A stretch of 64,000 nucleotides of DNA from Pseudomonas sp. Q2-TVG4-2 (GTDB lineage: Bacteria; Pseudomonadota; Gammaproteobacteria; Pseudomonadales; Pseudomonadaceae). Under the pieces are notes generated by a model. That model did not search any database. It saw only the letters and a program-made list of their open reading frames with translations, and was not told the origin of the DNA. The position numbers and the translations under genes are program-made. Positions 24,711 through 35,196 of the stretch are shown here, piece by piece. The stretch spans positions 434,001-498,000 of the forward strand of contig NZ_LGLW01000001.1 in assembly GCF_013620795.1 (NCBI RefSeq). The letters are read 5' to 3'. Numbering within the stretch: the first letter of the stretch is position 1; every line of letters begins with the position of its first letter.

Positions 24711-27413
24711 ATGCCTCAGGTTGATCCCGAACTGTTCGACCGCAGCCAGTTCCAGGCCGAGCTGGCTCTCAAGGCCAGCCCCATCGCCGCCTTCAAAAAG
24801 GTTATCCGCAAGGCGCGTGAAGTGCTCGATGCACGTTTCCTGGCGGGCCGTGACATCCGCCGCCTGATCGAAGACCGCGCCTGGTTTGTCGACCAGATTC
24901 TGCGAGCCGCCTGGGGGCGCTTCGATTGGAACAGCGACGCCGAAATCGCGCTGGTCGCTGTCGGCGGCTATGGTCGCGGCGAGCTGCACCCCTACTCAGA
25001 TATCGACTTGCTGATCCTGCTCGAGAACAGCGATCACGAGAAATTCCGCGGTTCCATCGAGGGATTCCTGACACTGCTCTGGGATATCGGGCTGGAGGTC
25101 GGTCAGAGCGTGCGTTCGGTCAAGGAGTGCGCGGAAGAGGCACGTGCGGACCTGACAGTTATTACCAACCTGATGGAAAGCCGCACAATTGCCGGCCCTG
25201 AGCGCCTGCGGCAGAACATGCTGACGGTCACCAGCCCATCGGAAATGTGGCCGAGCAAGGAATTCTTTCTCGCCAAACGTAACGAGCAAGCGGCACGTCA
25301 TTCGAAATACAACAACACGGAATACAACCTGGAGCCGAACGTCAAAGGCTCACCCGGCGGGCTGCGCGACATCCAGACAATCCTTTGGATCGCACGGCGG
25401 CAGCTCGGCAGCCTGAATCTGAGCGCGATTGTCGATCAGGGCTTTCTGACAGAAGGCGAGTACTCGCTGCTGGTATCGAGTCAGGAGTTCATCTGGCGCG
25501 TGCGTTACGGGCTGCATATGCTCGCCGGCCGTGCCGAAGATCGCCTGCTGTTCGACCATCAGCGCAGCCTGGCTGCCCTGCTCGGCTATGAAGACAGCGA
25601 CGCCAAACTGGCGATCGAACGCTTCATGCAAAAGTACTACCGCGTCGTTATGAGCATCTCCGAACTCAGTGATCTCGTGGGGCAGCACTTTGCCGAGGTC
25701 ATTCTTTGGGAGGGTGACAGCGGCGAACCCGTGCCGCTCAATAGCCGCTTCGTTGTACGCGATGGCTATCTAGAGGTGGCCGATGATTCGGTATTTAGAC
25801 ACAGGCCCTTCGCGATCCTGGAAATCTTCGTGCTGCTGGCGCAACACCCTGAAATCCAGGGCGTACGAGCGGAGACCATTCGACTGCTGCGCGACCACCG
25901 CCACCTCATCGACAATGAGTTCCGCAGCGACATACGCAACACCAGCCTGTTCATCGAGCTGTTCAAGTGCAAGGAAGGCATTCACCGCAACCTGCGACGC
26001 ATGAACCGCTACGGCATTCTTGGACGCTACCTGCCGGAGTTCGGTCATATCGTCGGACAGATGCAGCATGATCTTTTTCATATCTACACCGTCGACGCTC
26101 ACACGCTCAATGTCATCAAGTACCTGCGCAAGCTGAGCAAGCCCGGCGTCGCCGAAAAATATCCGCTAGCCAGTAAGCTGGTGGAGCGATTGCCCAAGCC
26201 TGAGCTCATTTACATCGCAGGGCTTTATCACGATATCGCCAAGGGCCGCGGCGGAGATCATTCGGAGCTGGGCGCGGTGGATGCCCAGGAGTTCTGCTCA
26301 CGCCACAAGCTTCCAGCATGGGACACGCGCCTGGTGGTCTGGCTGGTGGAGAATCACTTGGTGATGTCCACCACGGCACAGCGCAAAGATCTCTCCGATC
26401 CGCAGGTAATCAACGATTTCGCCCAGCAGGTCGGCGACGAAACCCACCTCGACTATCTCTATGTGCTGACAGTGGCGGATATAAACGCAACCAACCCGAC
26501 CCTCTGGAATTCCTGGCGGGCCAGCCTGCTGCGTCAGCTGTACACCGAAACCAAACGGGCACTCAAACGTGGCCTGGAAAACCCGCTAGGACGCGAAGAG
26601 CAGATTCGCCAAACGCAGCGCGCCGCGCTCGACAACCTGGTGCGCAACGGCACCGATCCGGACGATGCCGAGCAGCTATGGTCGCAGCTGGGTGATGATT
26701 ACTTCATGCGTCACAGCTCCGTTGACGTCGCCTGGCACACCGAAGCCATCATCGAGCATCCGAGCGATGGCGGTCCGCTGGTTCTGATCAAGGAAACCAC
26801 CCAGCGCGAGTTCGAAGGCGGCACACAGATTTTCATCTACGCGCCGGATCAGCACGACTTCTTCGCCGTGACCGTGGCGGCAATGGACCAGTTGAACCTG
26901 AACATTCATGACGCCCGGATCATTACCTCGAGCAGCCAGTTCACCCTGGACACCTATATCGTGCTGGATGCCGACGGCACCCCCATCGGCAACGATCCCG
27001 AGCGCACAGAAGAAATCCGCCAAGGCCTAATCGATGCGCTACGCAACCCGGACGACTACCTGACGATCATTCAGAAACGCGTGCCCCGACAGCTCAAGCA
27101 CTTCGCGTTTCCGCCGCAGGTAACCATCCACAACGACATGCAGCGCCCCCAGACGATAATCGAAGTCGTCGCGCCCGACCGCCCCGGCCTTCTCGCGCGA
27201 ATCGGCCAGCTGTTCCTGGACTTCGATCTGTCAGTGCAAAACGCCAAGATCGCCACGCTCGGGGAGCGTGTGGAAGACGTATTCTTCGTCACCAACGCGG
27301 ACAACGAGCCATTGTCCGATCCGCAGCTGTGCATGCAGCTGCAGCAGGCCATGATCAAACAGCTGTCCCAGGAAAACGAGCACCAGCCCTCCCCGAGCAG
27401 CATCGTCATCTAG
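24711..27413 (+). CDS. glnD: Bifunctional PII uridylyltransferase / uridylyl-removing enzyme
   Basis: Nitrogen sensor: uridylylates PII (GlnB/GlnK) when glutamine is low and removes UMP when it is high. 900 residues. The nucleotidyltransferase motif [18 protein letters not shown] lies near residues 84-101; the HD phosphohydrolase motif is [13 protein letters not shown] (about 504-516); two ACT domains occupy the C-terminal 200 residues and bind glutamine. A good SD (GGAGGG) precedes the ATG at 24711; an out-of-frame ATG five bases earlier can be ignored. Confidence 0.98.
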   Translation: MPQVDPELFDRSQFQAELALKASPIAAFKKVIRKAREVLDARFLAGRDIRRLIEDRAWFVDQILRAAWGRFDWNSDAEIALVAVGGYGRGELHPYSDIDLLILLENSDHEKFRGSIEGFLTLLWDIGLEVGQSVRSVKECAEEARADLTVITNLMESRTIAGPERLRQNMLTVTSPSEMWPSKEFFLAKRNEQAARHSKYNNTEYNLEPNVKGSPGGLRDIQTILWIARRQLGSLNLSAIVDQGFLTEGEYSLLVSSQEFIWRVRYGLHMLAGRAEDRLLFDHQRSLAALLGYEDSDAKLAIERFMQKYYRVVMSISELSDLVGQHFAEVILWEGDSGEPVPLNSRFVVRDGYLEVADDSVFRHRPFAILEIFVLLAQHPEIQGVRAETIRLLRDHRHLIDNEFRSDIRNTSLFIELFKCKEGIHRNLRRMNRYGILGRYLPEFGHIVGQMQHDLFHIYTVDAHTLNVIKYLRKLSKPGVAEKYPLASKLVERLPKPELIYIAGLYHDIAKGRGGDHSELGAVDAQEFCSRHKLPAWDTRLVVWLVENHLVMSTTAQRKDLSDPQVINDFAQQVGDETHLDYLYVLTVADINATNPTLWNSWRASLLRQLYTETKRALKRGLENPLGREEQIRQTQRAALDNLVRNGTDPDDAEQLWSQLGDDYFMRHSSVDVAWHTEAIIEHPSDGGPLVLIKETTQREFEGGTQIFIYAPDQHDFFAVTVAAMDQLNLNIHDARIITSSSQFTLDTYIVLDADGTPIGNDPERTEEIRQGLIDALRNPDDYLTIIQKRVPRQLKHFAFPPQVTIHNDMQRPQTIIEVVAPDRPGLLARIGQLFLDFDLSVQNAKIATLGERVEDVFFVTNADNEPLSDPQLCMQLQQAMIKQLSQENEHQPSPSSIVI

Positions 27414-27430
27414 CGCCGCCCGACCTCGGA

Positions 27431-27465
27431 GCCCGCGCCAGCAGTAGCGGGCACTAGGTTTTGTA
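27431..27465 (+). terminator. Putative glnD terminator
   Basis: Stem GCCCGC/GCGGGC (27431-27436 and 27447-27452) with a 10-base loop, then a T-rich stretch (about 27459-27466) in the short gap between the convergent glnD and mrpG genes. The stem is short, so it is only tentative. Confidence 0.4.
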
Positions 27466-27466
27466 T

Positions 27467-27796
27467 TTAATCCCAAGGCTTGCCGCGCGTCCTGGCCGTA
27501 TACGGCAACTTCTGCTGCAACGCGGCCTTAGCCAGCACATGCGCGCTGACCGGCGCAGTCAGAAACAGAAACAGGGTAATCAGTATTTCGTGCACGCTGA
27601 GGCCGTCGCCCTGATTGCTGAAGAAGATCATCGACCCGACCACTATGCCGCCCACGCCCAGCGTGGTCGCCTTGGTGGGCCCGTGCAGTCGGGTGAAGAA
27701 ATCCGGCAGGCGATATAAACCGATCGCGCCAACCAGTGCGAAGGCGCTGCCGAGTATCAAAAAAGCGCTTACCAGCAGTTCGATCCAGAAAGGCAT
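27467..27796 (-). CDS. mrpG: Mrp/Sha antiporter subunit G
   Basis: Small membrane subunit of the multisubunit Na+(K+)/H+ antiporter. 109 residues with three hydrophobic helices; the family stretch GLYRLPDFFTRLHGPTKATT after helix 1 is diagnostic for MrpG/PhaG/MnhG. Last gene of the operon, 9 bp after mrpF. Confidence 0.95.
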   Translation of the reverse strand: MPFWIELLVSAFLILGSAFALVGAIGLYRLPDFFTRLHGPTKATTLGVGGIVVGSMIFFSNQGDGLSVHEILITLFLFLTAPVSAHVLAKAALQQKLPYTARTRGKPWD

Positions 27797-27805
27797 GCAG
27801 ACTCC

Positions 27806-28075
27806 TCAGTCGATGATCTCGCCATGCAGCAGGTGTTTGCCCACCGCAACGGTACTGACGAAGCCCATCACAGCGATCAGCAAGGCCGCTTCGAAAAAAA
27901 GATCGGAGGCCAGCCAGATACCGAACAGGACAATCAGCGCCAGCGCATTGATATACAGCGTATCGAGCGCGAGCACCCGGTCGGGCATGTCCGGCCCTTG
28001 AACCAGGCGCACCACATTAAGGATTGCTGCGAGCCCTAGAATCGCCATGCACAGCGGAATCACATACGTGAGCAT
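27806..28075 (-). CDS. mrpF: Mrp/Sha antiporter subunit F
   Basis: Three-helix inner-membrane subunit, 89 residues, starting MLTYVIPLCMAILGLAAIL with the family motif GPDMPDRVLALDTL. The frame is open further upstream but the ATG at 28075 gives the family start and overlaps mrpE by 16 nt. Confidence 0.94.
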   Translation of the reverse strand: MLTYVIPLCMAILGLAAILNVVRLVQGPDMPDRVLALDTLYINALALIVLFGIWLASDLFFEAALLIAVMGFVSTVAVGKHLLHGEIID

Positions 28076-28560
28076 TCGAATATCTCCAGCAATGGCGTTT
28101 CGTAACGGTTTTTCACCTCGGCAACCAGCGCCTCGATATCCGGTGCATCCAGCGCGTGAATCAGCAGCACCTTGTGATCGGGCCGCAACGAGGCCGATAC
28201 CGTCCCGGGCGTGAGCGAAATGATGCTGGTCAGTACGGCAAGAACAAAGGAATGCTCGATCGCCATCGGGATCTCGACGAACGCTGGCTGCAGGCGCCCG
28301 CGCGGCCCGAGCACCAGCTTGGCCACGTGCAGGTTGGCAACAACGATGTCGTAGAACACGTTGATGCAAAACAGGCAAAGTTTAAGCGGCCGGCGAACTT
28401 TCGGCACATTGATCAGGAATCCTCCTACCAGCAACGGAATCACCCAGCCGAGCAAGAGCCCGAGCAACAGATGCCCCACGCTCAGCGTGTTGTTAAGCAT
28501 CAGCCAAAGGCCCGCCAGCAGCAGGGTCAGCGGCGGATTGGGCAGCACACGGGACCTCAT
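28060..28560 (-). CDS. mrpE: Mrp/Sha antiporter subunit E
   Basis: Membrane subunit, 166 residues: two to three N-terminal helices, then a cytosolic ferredoxin-like part with the conserved SISLTPGTVS-type motif (here IISLTPGTVSA). Overlaps mrpD by 4 nt and mrpF by 16 nt, so translation is coupled. Confidence 0.95.
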   Translation of the reverse strand: MRSRVLPNPPLTLLLAGLWLMLNNTLSVGHLLLGLLLGWVIPLLVGGFLINVPKVRRPLKLCLFCINVFYDIVVANLHVAKLVLGPRGRLQPAFVEIPMAIEHSFVLAVLTSIISLTPGTVSASLRPDHKVLLIHALDAPDIEALVAEVKNRYETPLLEIFECSRM

Positions 28561-30059
28561 ACGTCACCTCTCCGAATAATCTGCAGATAGGGCGCGAGAT
28601 CGAACAGCTGTGCTGCGGTCGCCTGTACGTATGCCTGGATCGGCTGCGCCGCCACGACCAGCAGCACGCTGCCCAGCAGCAGACCGAAGGTTGCGGCGAG
28701 ACGCGTCGTATCCGCCCGCCGACCGACACTGACCGCCTCGCTCGGACGCCAGAAGACCATGCTCCCTGCCCGACTCAACGCGATCACCATCCCCAACCCT
28801 CCAACCAGTACCACCGGCCACAGGATCGAGGCATCAAGGCCTGGAGGAATGGCACGCAGCAACATCACCTTGCCTAGAAAGCCCGAAAAGGGAGGCAGGC
28901 CGGCAATGGAGATAGCGCCTGCGAAAAACAGCGCGCCCAGCATTAACGGCTGCTTCAACGCCGGCGCCGAGATCAGCTCGGATGCCGTATCGCCGCGTTG
29001 CCGAGCGATGATGTCCGCCAGCAGGAACAGGCCGCCGGACACCAACGTGCTATGCACCAGGTAGTAAAGCGCCGCCCCCATCCCCGCCTCCGTTCCCAAC
29101 GCGATACCGGCCAGAAGGGTCCCCACCGAAACCACCACCAAGTAGGCCAACAGAATCTGCAGATTGCGCGCCGCCAACGCGCCCAGCACGCCACCGGCAA
29201 GGGTGAGCATCGACAGCGGCCACAGCCAGTCGAGCACCATATTGCTCAGCACGCCCGCTTCGCTGCCAAAGATCAGCGTGAACACTCGGACGATGGCGTA
29301 AAGGCCGAGTTTGGTCATGATCGCGAACAGCGCTGCGACCGGTGCGGTCGCTGAGGCATAGGCACGCGGCAACCAGAAGTAGAGCGGCAGGATCGCCGCT
29401 TTCAGGGCGAATACCACTAGCAACAGATAGCCCGCGGCGGCCAGCAAAGGCGCATCGGCCGGGTCGGCGGCGGCCACCCGCCCCGCCAGATCGGCCATGT
29501 TCAAGGTACCGGTGAGACCGTAGAGCATGCTGACGCCTATCAGGAACAGCGATGACCCGAACAGGTTCAGCACGACATAATGGATACCGGCCCGAACGCG
29601 CTTGGCGCCGTGGCCATGAAGCAGCAACGCGTAGGACGAGATCAGCAGAACCTCGAAGAACACGAAAAGGTTGAACAGATCTCCAGTCAGAAAGGCACCG
29701 TTTATGCCCGCCAGCTGGAACTGAAACAACGCATGAAAATTAGGGCCACGCTCGTCGTCGCCCCGTGCGGCGTAAAGCACCGAGAAGCCCGCAAGCACCG
29801 CGGTGACCAACAGCATCAACGCGCTCAGGCGATCAAGCAGCAACATGATGCCGAACGGCGGTTGCCAGTCGCCGAGACGATACACCGACAGCTCGCCGCT
29901 ATCTGCCTGCGCAAGCAGCCAAAGAGTCAGCGGCAGCAGCAACCAGGTTGCCGTGACCGACACCAGCCGTTTGAACGGCGCAGCTTGCCGATGGGCAAGC
30001 AGCAGAACGCAACCGGTCAATAACGGCAGCAGGATCGGAAGGACCAACGCATGATTCAT
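28557..30059 (-). CDS. mrpD: Mrp/Sha antiporter subunit D
   Basis: Proton-pumping subunit homologous to NuoM/NuoN, 500 residues and about 14 membrane helices. Family landmarks: NGAFLTGDLFNLFVFFEVLL with the key Glu in the FEV segment, and the Lys-bearing FALKAAILPLYFWLPRAYASA. Overlaps mrpC by 4 nt. Confidence 0.96.
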   Translation of the reverse strand: MNHALVLPILLPLLTGCVLLLAHRQAAPFKRLVSVTATWLLLPLTLWLLAQADSGELSVYRLGDWQPPFGIMLLLDRLSALMLLVTAVLAGFSVLYAARGDDERGPNFHALFQFQLAGINGAFLTGDLFNLFVFFEVLLISSYALLLHGHGAKRVRAGIHYVVLNLFGSSLFLIGVSMLYGLTGTLNMADLAGRVAAADPADAPLLAAAGYLLLVVFALKAAILPLYFWLPRAYASATAPVAALFAIMTKLGLYAIVRVFTLIFGSEAGVLSNMVLDWLWPLSMLTLAGGVLGALAARNLQILLAYLVVVSVGTLLAGIALGTEAGMGAALYYLVHSTLVSGGLFLLADIIARQRGDTASELISAPALKQPLMLGALFFAGAISIAGLPPFSGFLGKVMLLRAIPPGLDASILWPVVLVGGLGMVIALSRAGSMVFWRPSEAVSVGRRADTTRLAATFGLLLGSVLLVVAAQPIQAYVQATAAQLFDLAPYLQIIRRGDV

Positions 30060-30385
30060 TCGCGCGGCTCCCGACCGTCAACATGGTCGGTACGCAGCTC
30101 ACCGAGGCCACGAAGCGCCAGTACCACAACAAAAGCGGTCATCGCGAAACCAATGACGATGGCAGTCAGCACCAACGCCTGCGGCAATGGGTCACCATGC
30201 TCGGCGCTCTCTCCGATAATTGCCGGAACGCCGGTCGCAAGACGTCCCATGGCGAAAATGAACAGGTTCACAGCGTAGGAAATCAGCGTCAGGCCCATGA
30301 CCACGGGAAATATACGGGCGCGCAACAACAGGTACACACCACTGGTCATCATCACGCCAAGCGTGATCGCGAAGACAATTTCCAT
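30056..30385 (-). CDS. mrpC: Mrp/Sha antiporter subunit C
   Basis: NuoK-like three-helix subunit. The ATG at 30385 ([20 protein letters not shown]) shares a base with the mrpA stop (TGATG); an upstream in-frame start at 30403 is less likely. 109 residues, containing the family stretch GLTLISYAVNLFIFAMG. Confidence 0.95.
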   Translation of the reverse strand: MEIVFAITLGVMMTSGVYLLLRARIFPVVMGLTLISYAVNLFIFAMGRLATGVPAIIGESAEHGDPLPQALVLTAIVIGFAMTAFVVVLALRGLGELRTDHVDGREPRE

Positions 30386-33177
30386 CAAAGCACCTCCTTG
30401 CACGACTCGTCCTGACTGACATGACCGATATTGGAAAGAATTAGCAGAGTTGCTCCGACGACTGCCAGATACACACCAAGATCAAACAGCATCGCGGTTG
30501 CCAGCTCGAAATCGCCGATCAGCGGCAAATGGAAATGGCCAAAGGCGGATGTCAGGAACGGCCGTCCGAACAACCAGCTACCGACCCCGGTCAAGCCCGC
30601 GATCAGCACGCCGAGCCCCGCAATGGCGTGATAGCTGAACGGCTGGCGTTGCTGCGCCCAGACCACCCCATGCGAGATGTACTGCAAGATCAGCGCGACC
30701 GCAGTGATCAAGCCGGCAATGAAACCGCCACCTGGTAGGTTGTGCCCACGCAGAAAGATAAACACCGACACCAGCAGCGCCATCGGCAATAGCACGCGCG
30801 ATAGTGTATCCAGCACCATTGGATGCCTGTCGGTCGACCATAAGCGGCCGCCGTAGTCGCGAATCGGATGCGGCAGACGCAACCCATGAAGCAGGCCGTA
30901 GATACCCACCGCGGCAATAGCAAGCACGGCGATCTCGCCGAGCGTATCGAAGCCACGAAAGTCCACCAGAATCACGTTGACCACGTTGGTCCCGCCGCCC
31001 CCGGGCAGGCTGTTCTCCAGGAAGAACGACGCGATGCTGTTATAGGGACGCGTCAGCACCGCATAGGCGAGCAAGGCGATCATGGTTCCGAAGGAGGCGG
31101 CGAGAATCAAATCGCGGAAACTGCGCAGGCTGCTCGACTCCACCGGCGTCCGGTCGGGCATGAAGAACAGCGCCAGAATCAGCAGAATGATAGTCACCAC
31201 CTCGACCGAAATCTGCGTCAACGCCAGGTCAGGTGCCGAGTAGCGGGCAAACGCCAGGGCCACCATCAGCCCGACCACGCTCAGCACCATCAGCGCCATG
31301 AGGCGCCTGCGATGGAAAACCACGGTCATGACCGAGGCCAGACCCAGAATCAGCAGTCCGAGCACCGTAATGCCATCCAGCGGCGTCAGCGGTACCGGCC
31401 CGCGCAGCGACTGCAGCGGTGTCAACGCATACACCACCACCAGAAGCGAACTGAACAGCATCAGCGCCAGATAGCGTTGCAGCGAACCACTCTCCATCCG
31501 TTCGGTGACCCAGCGCGCCGTTCCGGCGATGTCGTTGACCACCCGCGCGAAAACCTGCAAAGAGTCGACCCTTGGGAGCCCTTCATACCAGCGAAACGCC
31601 CACTTGCGCATCGAGTAGATCAGCAGGCCGCCGCCCAGAGCCACGAAGCTCATCGCCAGCGGAAGATTCAAGCCGTGCCATATCGCCAGGCTGTACTCGG
31701 GCACATTGCCGCCCAGGCTACCGGCCACCGCCGCAGCTAAGAGCGGCGCAACGGTATAGGCCGGCAACATGCCGACCAGCAGGCAGAGCAGCACGAGAAT
31801 CTCGACTGGAATCTTCATGTACCGCGCCGGCTCGTGCGGCGGGTATTTCGGCAGATCGATCGGCTCACCATTAAAGAAGACGTCATGCACGAAACGCAGC
31901 GAGTAGGCGACCGAGAAGGCACTCGCCAGGGTCGCCAGGGCCGGAATGGTCCAGTAGAAGCTCCCCAGCAAATGCTGGTCGAGGGTCTCGGCGAAGAACA
32001 TCTCCTTGCTAAGGAAGCCATTGAGCAGCGGCACCCCGGCCATCGCCAGCGACGCCACCATCGCCAGCGCCGCGGTGTGCGGCATGTATTTCAGCATGCC
32101 ATTGATACGCCGCATGTCCCGTGTCCCGGTCTCGTGATCGATGATCCCTGCGGCCATGAACAGCGAGGCCTTGAACGTCGCATGGTTAATGATGTGGAAG
32201 ATTGCTGCCACCGGCCCCAGGCGCGAGTCGAGGCCGAACAACAATGTGATCAGACCCAGATGACTGATGGTCGAATAGGCCAGCAGCCCCTTCAGATCGT
32301 GCTGAAACAGCGCCATTACCGCACCGATCAACAGGGTAGCCAAACCCGTCAAGCTGACCAGATAGAACCACCACTCCGAATCCGAAAGGGCAGGATACAA
32401 GCGCGCTAGCAAGAACACGCCTGCCTTGACCATGGTCGCCGAGTGCAGAAAGGCCGATACCGGGGTCGGCGCTGCCATCGCCTGTGGCAACCAGAAATGA
32501 AAGGGAAATTGCGCCGACTTGGTGAATACGCCAAGCAGGACCAGGATCAATGTCAGTGGATACAGTGTATTGGCTCGGATCAGATCGCCGGATGCCAGCA
32601 CCACGCTCAGCTCGTAACTGCCAACGATATGGCCGATCAACAGGATGCCCGCCAGCAGAGCGAGGCCACCGCCGCCTGTCACAACGAGCGCCATACGAGC
32701 GCCCTGACGCGCATCGGAACGATGGTTCCAGAAGCCAATCAGCAGAAACGAAGAGAGGCTGGTCAGCTCCCAGAACATCAGCATCAAGAGGAGATTTTCA
32801 GCCAACACCACACCGAGCATGGCGCCCATGAACAGCAGGAAGAAGCTGAAGAAGCGTCCCATCGGCTCGCTTTTCGCGAGGTAATACCGCGCGTAGAGAA
32901 TGACCAGCAGGCCGATCCCGAGGATCAGCAACGCAAATAGGAAACCTAGGCCGTCGAGCCTGAGACTAAGATTCAACCCAAGCTCGGGGAGCCAGGGCAG
33001 CGTCAGTACTTCCGTTTCGCCACCAAACACGGCGGCGCGCTTGGATAACAGCAGCACCAATGCCAGCAAGGGGGCCAGCCCGGCGCCGAATGCGCAAGCG
33101 GACCTGCCGTAGCGTTCGAACAATAGCGGTAGGCAGATTCCCAAGAATGGCAAAGCGATTATCAGCGCAAGCGCCAT
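30385..33177 (-). CDS. mrpA: Mrp/Sha antiporter subunit A, fused to B
   Basis: Largest antiporter subunit. Residues about 1-500 are NuoL-like ([20 protein letters not shown]; the Lys-bearing [15 protein letters not shown]). The C-terminal part includes a MrpB-like domain with [15 protein letters not shown], giving the fused AB form typical of group-2 Mrp operons (six genes instead of seven). I use the ATG at 33177, nine bases after AAGGGG; the frame opens six bases earlier with TTG. 930 residues, over 20 helices. Known roles of this complex in Pseudomonas are Na+ and alkaline-pH tolerance. Confidence 0.96.
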   Translation of the reverse strand: MALALIIALPFLGICLPLLFERYGRSACAFGAGLAPLLALVLLLSKRAAVFGGETEVLTLPWLPELGLNLSLRLDGLGFLFALLILGIGLLVILYARYYLAKSEPMGRFFSFFLLFMGAMLGVVLAENLLLMLMFWELTSLSSFLLIGFWNHRSDARQGARMALVVTGGGGLALLAGILLIGHIVGSYELSVVLASGDLIRANTLYPLTLILVLLGVFTKSAQFPFHFWLPQAMAAPTPVSAFLHSATMVKAGVFLLARLYPALSDSEWWFYLVSLTGLATLLIGAVMALFQHDLKGLLAYSTISHLGLITLLFGLDSRLGPVAAIFHIINHATFKASLFMAAGIIDHETGTRDMRRINGMLKYMPHTAALAMVASLAMAGVPLLNGFLSKEMFFAETLDQHLLGSFYWTIPALATLASAFSVAYSLRFVHDVFFNGEPIDLPKYPPHEPARYMKIPVEILVLLCLLVGMLPAYTVAPLLAAAVAGSLGGNVPEYSLAIWHGLNLPLAMSFVALGGGLLIYSMRKWAFRWYEGLPRVDSLQVFARVVNDIAGTARWVTERMESGSLQRYLALMLFSSLLVVVYALTPLQSLRGPVPLTPLDGITVLGLLILGLASVMTVVFHRRRLMALMVLSVVGLMVALAFARYSAPDLALTQISVEVVTIILLILALFFMPDRTPVESSSLRSFRDLILAASFGTMIALLAYAVLTRPYNSIASFFLENSLPGGGGTNVVNVILVDFRGFDTLGEIAVLAIAAVGIYGLLHGLRLPHPIRDYGGRLWSTDRHPMVLDTLSRVLLPMALLVSVFIFLRGHNLPGGGFIAGLITAVALILQYISHGVVWAQQRQPFSYHAIAGLGVLIAGLTGVGSWLFGRPFLTSAFGHFHLPLIGDFELATAMLFDLGVYLAVVGATLLILSNIGHVSQDESCKEVL

Positions 33178-33186
33178 GAGCAAAAA

Positions 33187-33212
33187 CCCCTTAAGCCGCG
33201 CAAGCGCGCGGC
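33187..33212 (-). promoter_or_regulatory. Leader hairpin and ribosome binding site of mrpA
   Basis: Perfect 7-bp stem GCCGCGC/GCGCGGC (33195-33201 and 33206-33212) with a 4-base loop lies two bases upstream of the AAGGGG Shine-Dalgarno (33192-33187) in the mrpA leader. A T5 run follows the SD. Could be a translational or attenuation element. Confidence 0.5.
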
Positions 33213-33317
33213 AGTTATATCCTTGATCGACCGGATCTCAGCCTGAGGAGGCACGGCGGTGTGCGCCGATTATCCATATCGATCGCAGCAACGTCATGAT
33301 TCAAGTATTTCGAAAAA
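33213..33317. other. Upstream region of the Mrp operon
   Basis: About 100 bp between the mrpA leader hairpin and the terminator of the lipoprotein gene. It should hold the mrp promoter, but I find no convincing -35/-10 pair and no gene. Confidence 0.5.
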
Positions 33318-33368
33318 CAAAAAAGGCGCAGCCCAACGACCGTACCAGACGGTATTCAGGCTACGCCT
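33318..33368 (-). terminator. Terminator of the SlyB-like lipoprotein gene
   Basis: Inverted repeat AGGCGCAGCC/GGCTACGCCT (33324-33333 and 33359-33368, one mismatch) enclosing a smaller ACCGT/ACGGT hairpin, followed on the minus strand by a T-run (A's at 33318-33324). It lies about 115 bp beyond the stop of the lipoprotein gene; the intervening sequence up to 33483 holds nothing I recognise. Confidence 0.65.
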
Positions 33369-33483
33369 AACCCGTTACCCAACGCGCTCTGCCATCAACC
33401 TAGGCATGCTCACGGCAATGGCGATCGGCAGCTGACAAACCCAGACCACGAGCGTTGTCGGGCGCCTACCGCGCCGCGCTGCA

Positions 33484-33945
33484 TCAAGGTGCGATACGAC
33501 TGGTGCCGTTGACCGTCATGATGCGTACGCGCTGACCGACGCGAAACACCTGGTTGGGCTCTACTTCCTGGACGTATGCGCGCATGTTGCCATCGTCCTC
33601 GCGGACCGTGATCTCGACACCTTGCGCGCGGGTGATGCCCTCTTCCGCTGCTGCGCCCAGCAGCCCCCCGGCTACAGCGCCTATCACGGCGGCCACTGCG
33701 CTTCCGCGGCCACCGCCTACGCCGCTACCGGCAATGCCGCCTACCACCGCACCGGCACCGCCGCCGATCGGCGTCTTGGTACCCTCGAGCTTGACCGGGC
33801 GCAGTGATTCGATGGTGCCGTAACGGACGGTCTGCACCGTTCGCGCCTCATCGCGGGAATAGGAATCCCCAGTGAGGTTGGATGTACAACCGCCTACGGC
33901 CAGAGCCGCGGCGGTAAAGGAAGCAACGAAAATGGAGTTGCGCAT
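33484..33945 (-). CDS. SlyB-like outer-membrane lipoprotein, glycine-zipper family
   Basis: 153 residues from the ATG at 33945, which has a good SD (GGAGAG). The signal peptide ends in the lipobox VGGC (Cys about residue 20). Residues about 60-100 are a glycine-zipper (GGGAGAVVGGIAGSGVGGG, then AAVIGAVAGGLLGAA) typical of 17-kDa antigen/SlyB/PcpY proteins; a C-terminal beta part follows. The upstream open frame to 34044 is not coding. Same neighbourhood (antiporter operon next door) as I recall for P. aeruginosa PA1053. Function is structural or envelope-stress related; not proven here. Confidence 0.85.
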   Translation of the reverse strand: MRNSIFVASFTAAALAVGGCTSNLTGDSYSRDEARTVQTVRYGTIESLRPVKLEGTKTPIGGGAGAVVGGIAGSGVGGGRGSAVAAVIGAVAGGLLGAAAEEGITRAQGVEITVREDDGNMRAYVQEVEPNQVFRVGQRVRIMTVNGTSRIAP

Positions 33946-34129
33946 GATGTACTCTCCTGGGAAACAGATGTTCATCCCCGACCGCATTGAGCAGGCGCCT
34001 GCGGCGAAGAGACGCTTGGCAGCGGCCCTGACCTGACTCAGCATTCGTGCCAGTTAGGACCGCACTTTACCCGAGGCGATCCCGCCCCGCATGCATAGCG
34101 CTCGCCCAAGCTGTATCACGAAACGACTC

Positions 34130-34367
34130 ATGGACTACTTCGTTATCACCGTTGTGACCTTGGCCGGCCTGGTTTTCCATGCCTCGCTGTTCATTCGTTT
34201 CAGGCGCTGGGCCTACCGGGACCTGGCGCTATCCCTGCGGGCAACGATCCAAAGAAACGTGACTGGGCACTGCAACGGCTCGCAGCGGCGAAAGGCGTCG
34301 GCGTGAAAAGGAAGAAGTGCAGACTTGGCTGGAGCAGGAACTGAGCACTACAGCGCGGAATGATTGA
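34130..34367 (+). pseudogene. Frameshifted small membrane-protein gene (PA1050-like)
   Basis: The ATG at 34130 begins MDYFVITVVTLAGLVFHASL, one membrane helix, then FIRFRRWAYRDLALSL. There the frame is lost: adding one base near 34238 restores AGNDPKKRDWALQRLAAAK, and adding another near 34305-34312 restores KRKEEVQTWLEQELS and a stop at 34365-34367. The repaired product would be about 79 residues with an N-terminal anchor and basic cytosolic tail, like a small conserved pseudomonad protein I recall beside pdxH. The unrepaired frame stops at 34306. Either a decayed gene or two sequencing errors. Confidence 0.6.
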
Positions 34368-34433
34368 TAGAAACCGCTAATTCCCGCCCCGCGCCTTCTG
34401 AGTGCTGCTCCGAACCCAGCAGCAGTCAGCGAA

Positions 34434-35081
34434 TCAGGGCGCCAGGCGCTCTCGCTGCCAGGTGCTGGCGATGTATCGGTAGTTGAGTCGATCATGAAGA
34501 CGGCCGGGACGTCCCTGCCAGAACTCCATCCGCTCCGGCAGCAAGCGGTAGCCACCCCAGTGAGGCGGACGATGAGGGGCCTGCTCCAGAAAGCGCTGTT
34601 CGGTTTCCGCGAGCCGCCGTTCGAGCTCACCTCGATTCTGAATCACCCGGCTTTGTGGTGAAGCCCAAGCTCCTAGCCGACTGCCCAGCGGGCGCACCTG
34701 ATAATAGGCATCCGACTCGGCAGCGCTGACCTTCTCGACCCTCCCCTCGATTCGCACCTGACGTTCCAGGCTCGGCCAGAAGAAGGTCATCGCAGCAAAT
34801 GGACGGGCCTCCAGCTGCTCGGCCTTGGCGCTATCGTAATTGGTGAAGAAGGTGAAGCCGCGATCATCCAGCGCCTTTAGCAACAGCACACGACAATGCG
34901 GACGGCCTTCCGCATCTACCGTGGCCAGTGTCATAGCGTTCGGCTCGACCGGCAGCTGCTCGGTCTGCACCGCGTCATCGAACCATCGGCGAAAGAGCGC
35001 GAAGGGTTCCTCGGGCGCATTCGCTTCGCTGAGGCCTTCACGGGTGTAGTCGCGGCGCATATCGGCCAAGGTCTGGGTCAT
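34434..35081 (-). CDS. pdxH: Pyridoxamine 5'-phosphate oxidase
   Basis: FMN enzyme that oxidises PNP/PMP to pyridoxal 5'-phosphate. Start at 35081 ([17 protein letters not shown]); the frame opens upstream without homology. Family motifs: [21 protein letters not shown] in two parts around [14 protein letters not shown], and the C-terminal signature [12 protein letters not shown]. 215 residues, normal length. Confidence 0.97.
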   Translation of the reverse strand: MTQTLADMRRDYTREGLSEANAPEEPFALFRRWFDDAVQTEQLPVEPNAMTLATVDAEGRPHCRVLLLKALDDRGFTFFTNYDSAKAEQLEARPFAAMTFFWPSLERQVRIEGRVEKVSAAESDAYYQVRPLGSRLGAWASPQSRVIQNRGELERRLAETEQRFLEQAPHRPPHWGGYRLLPERMEFWQGRPGRLHDRLNYRYIASTWQRERLAP

Positions 35082-35196
35082 ACAAAGCTCCGTGGAACAG
35101 TCGAAACCAAAGCTTACCGATTTGGTACAAAGGCCGCTTGACCCGCGGCAAAACAGGGCCAAACGAGGCACCCTGTCACGGCGAACGCCGCGAACC

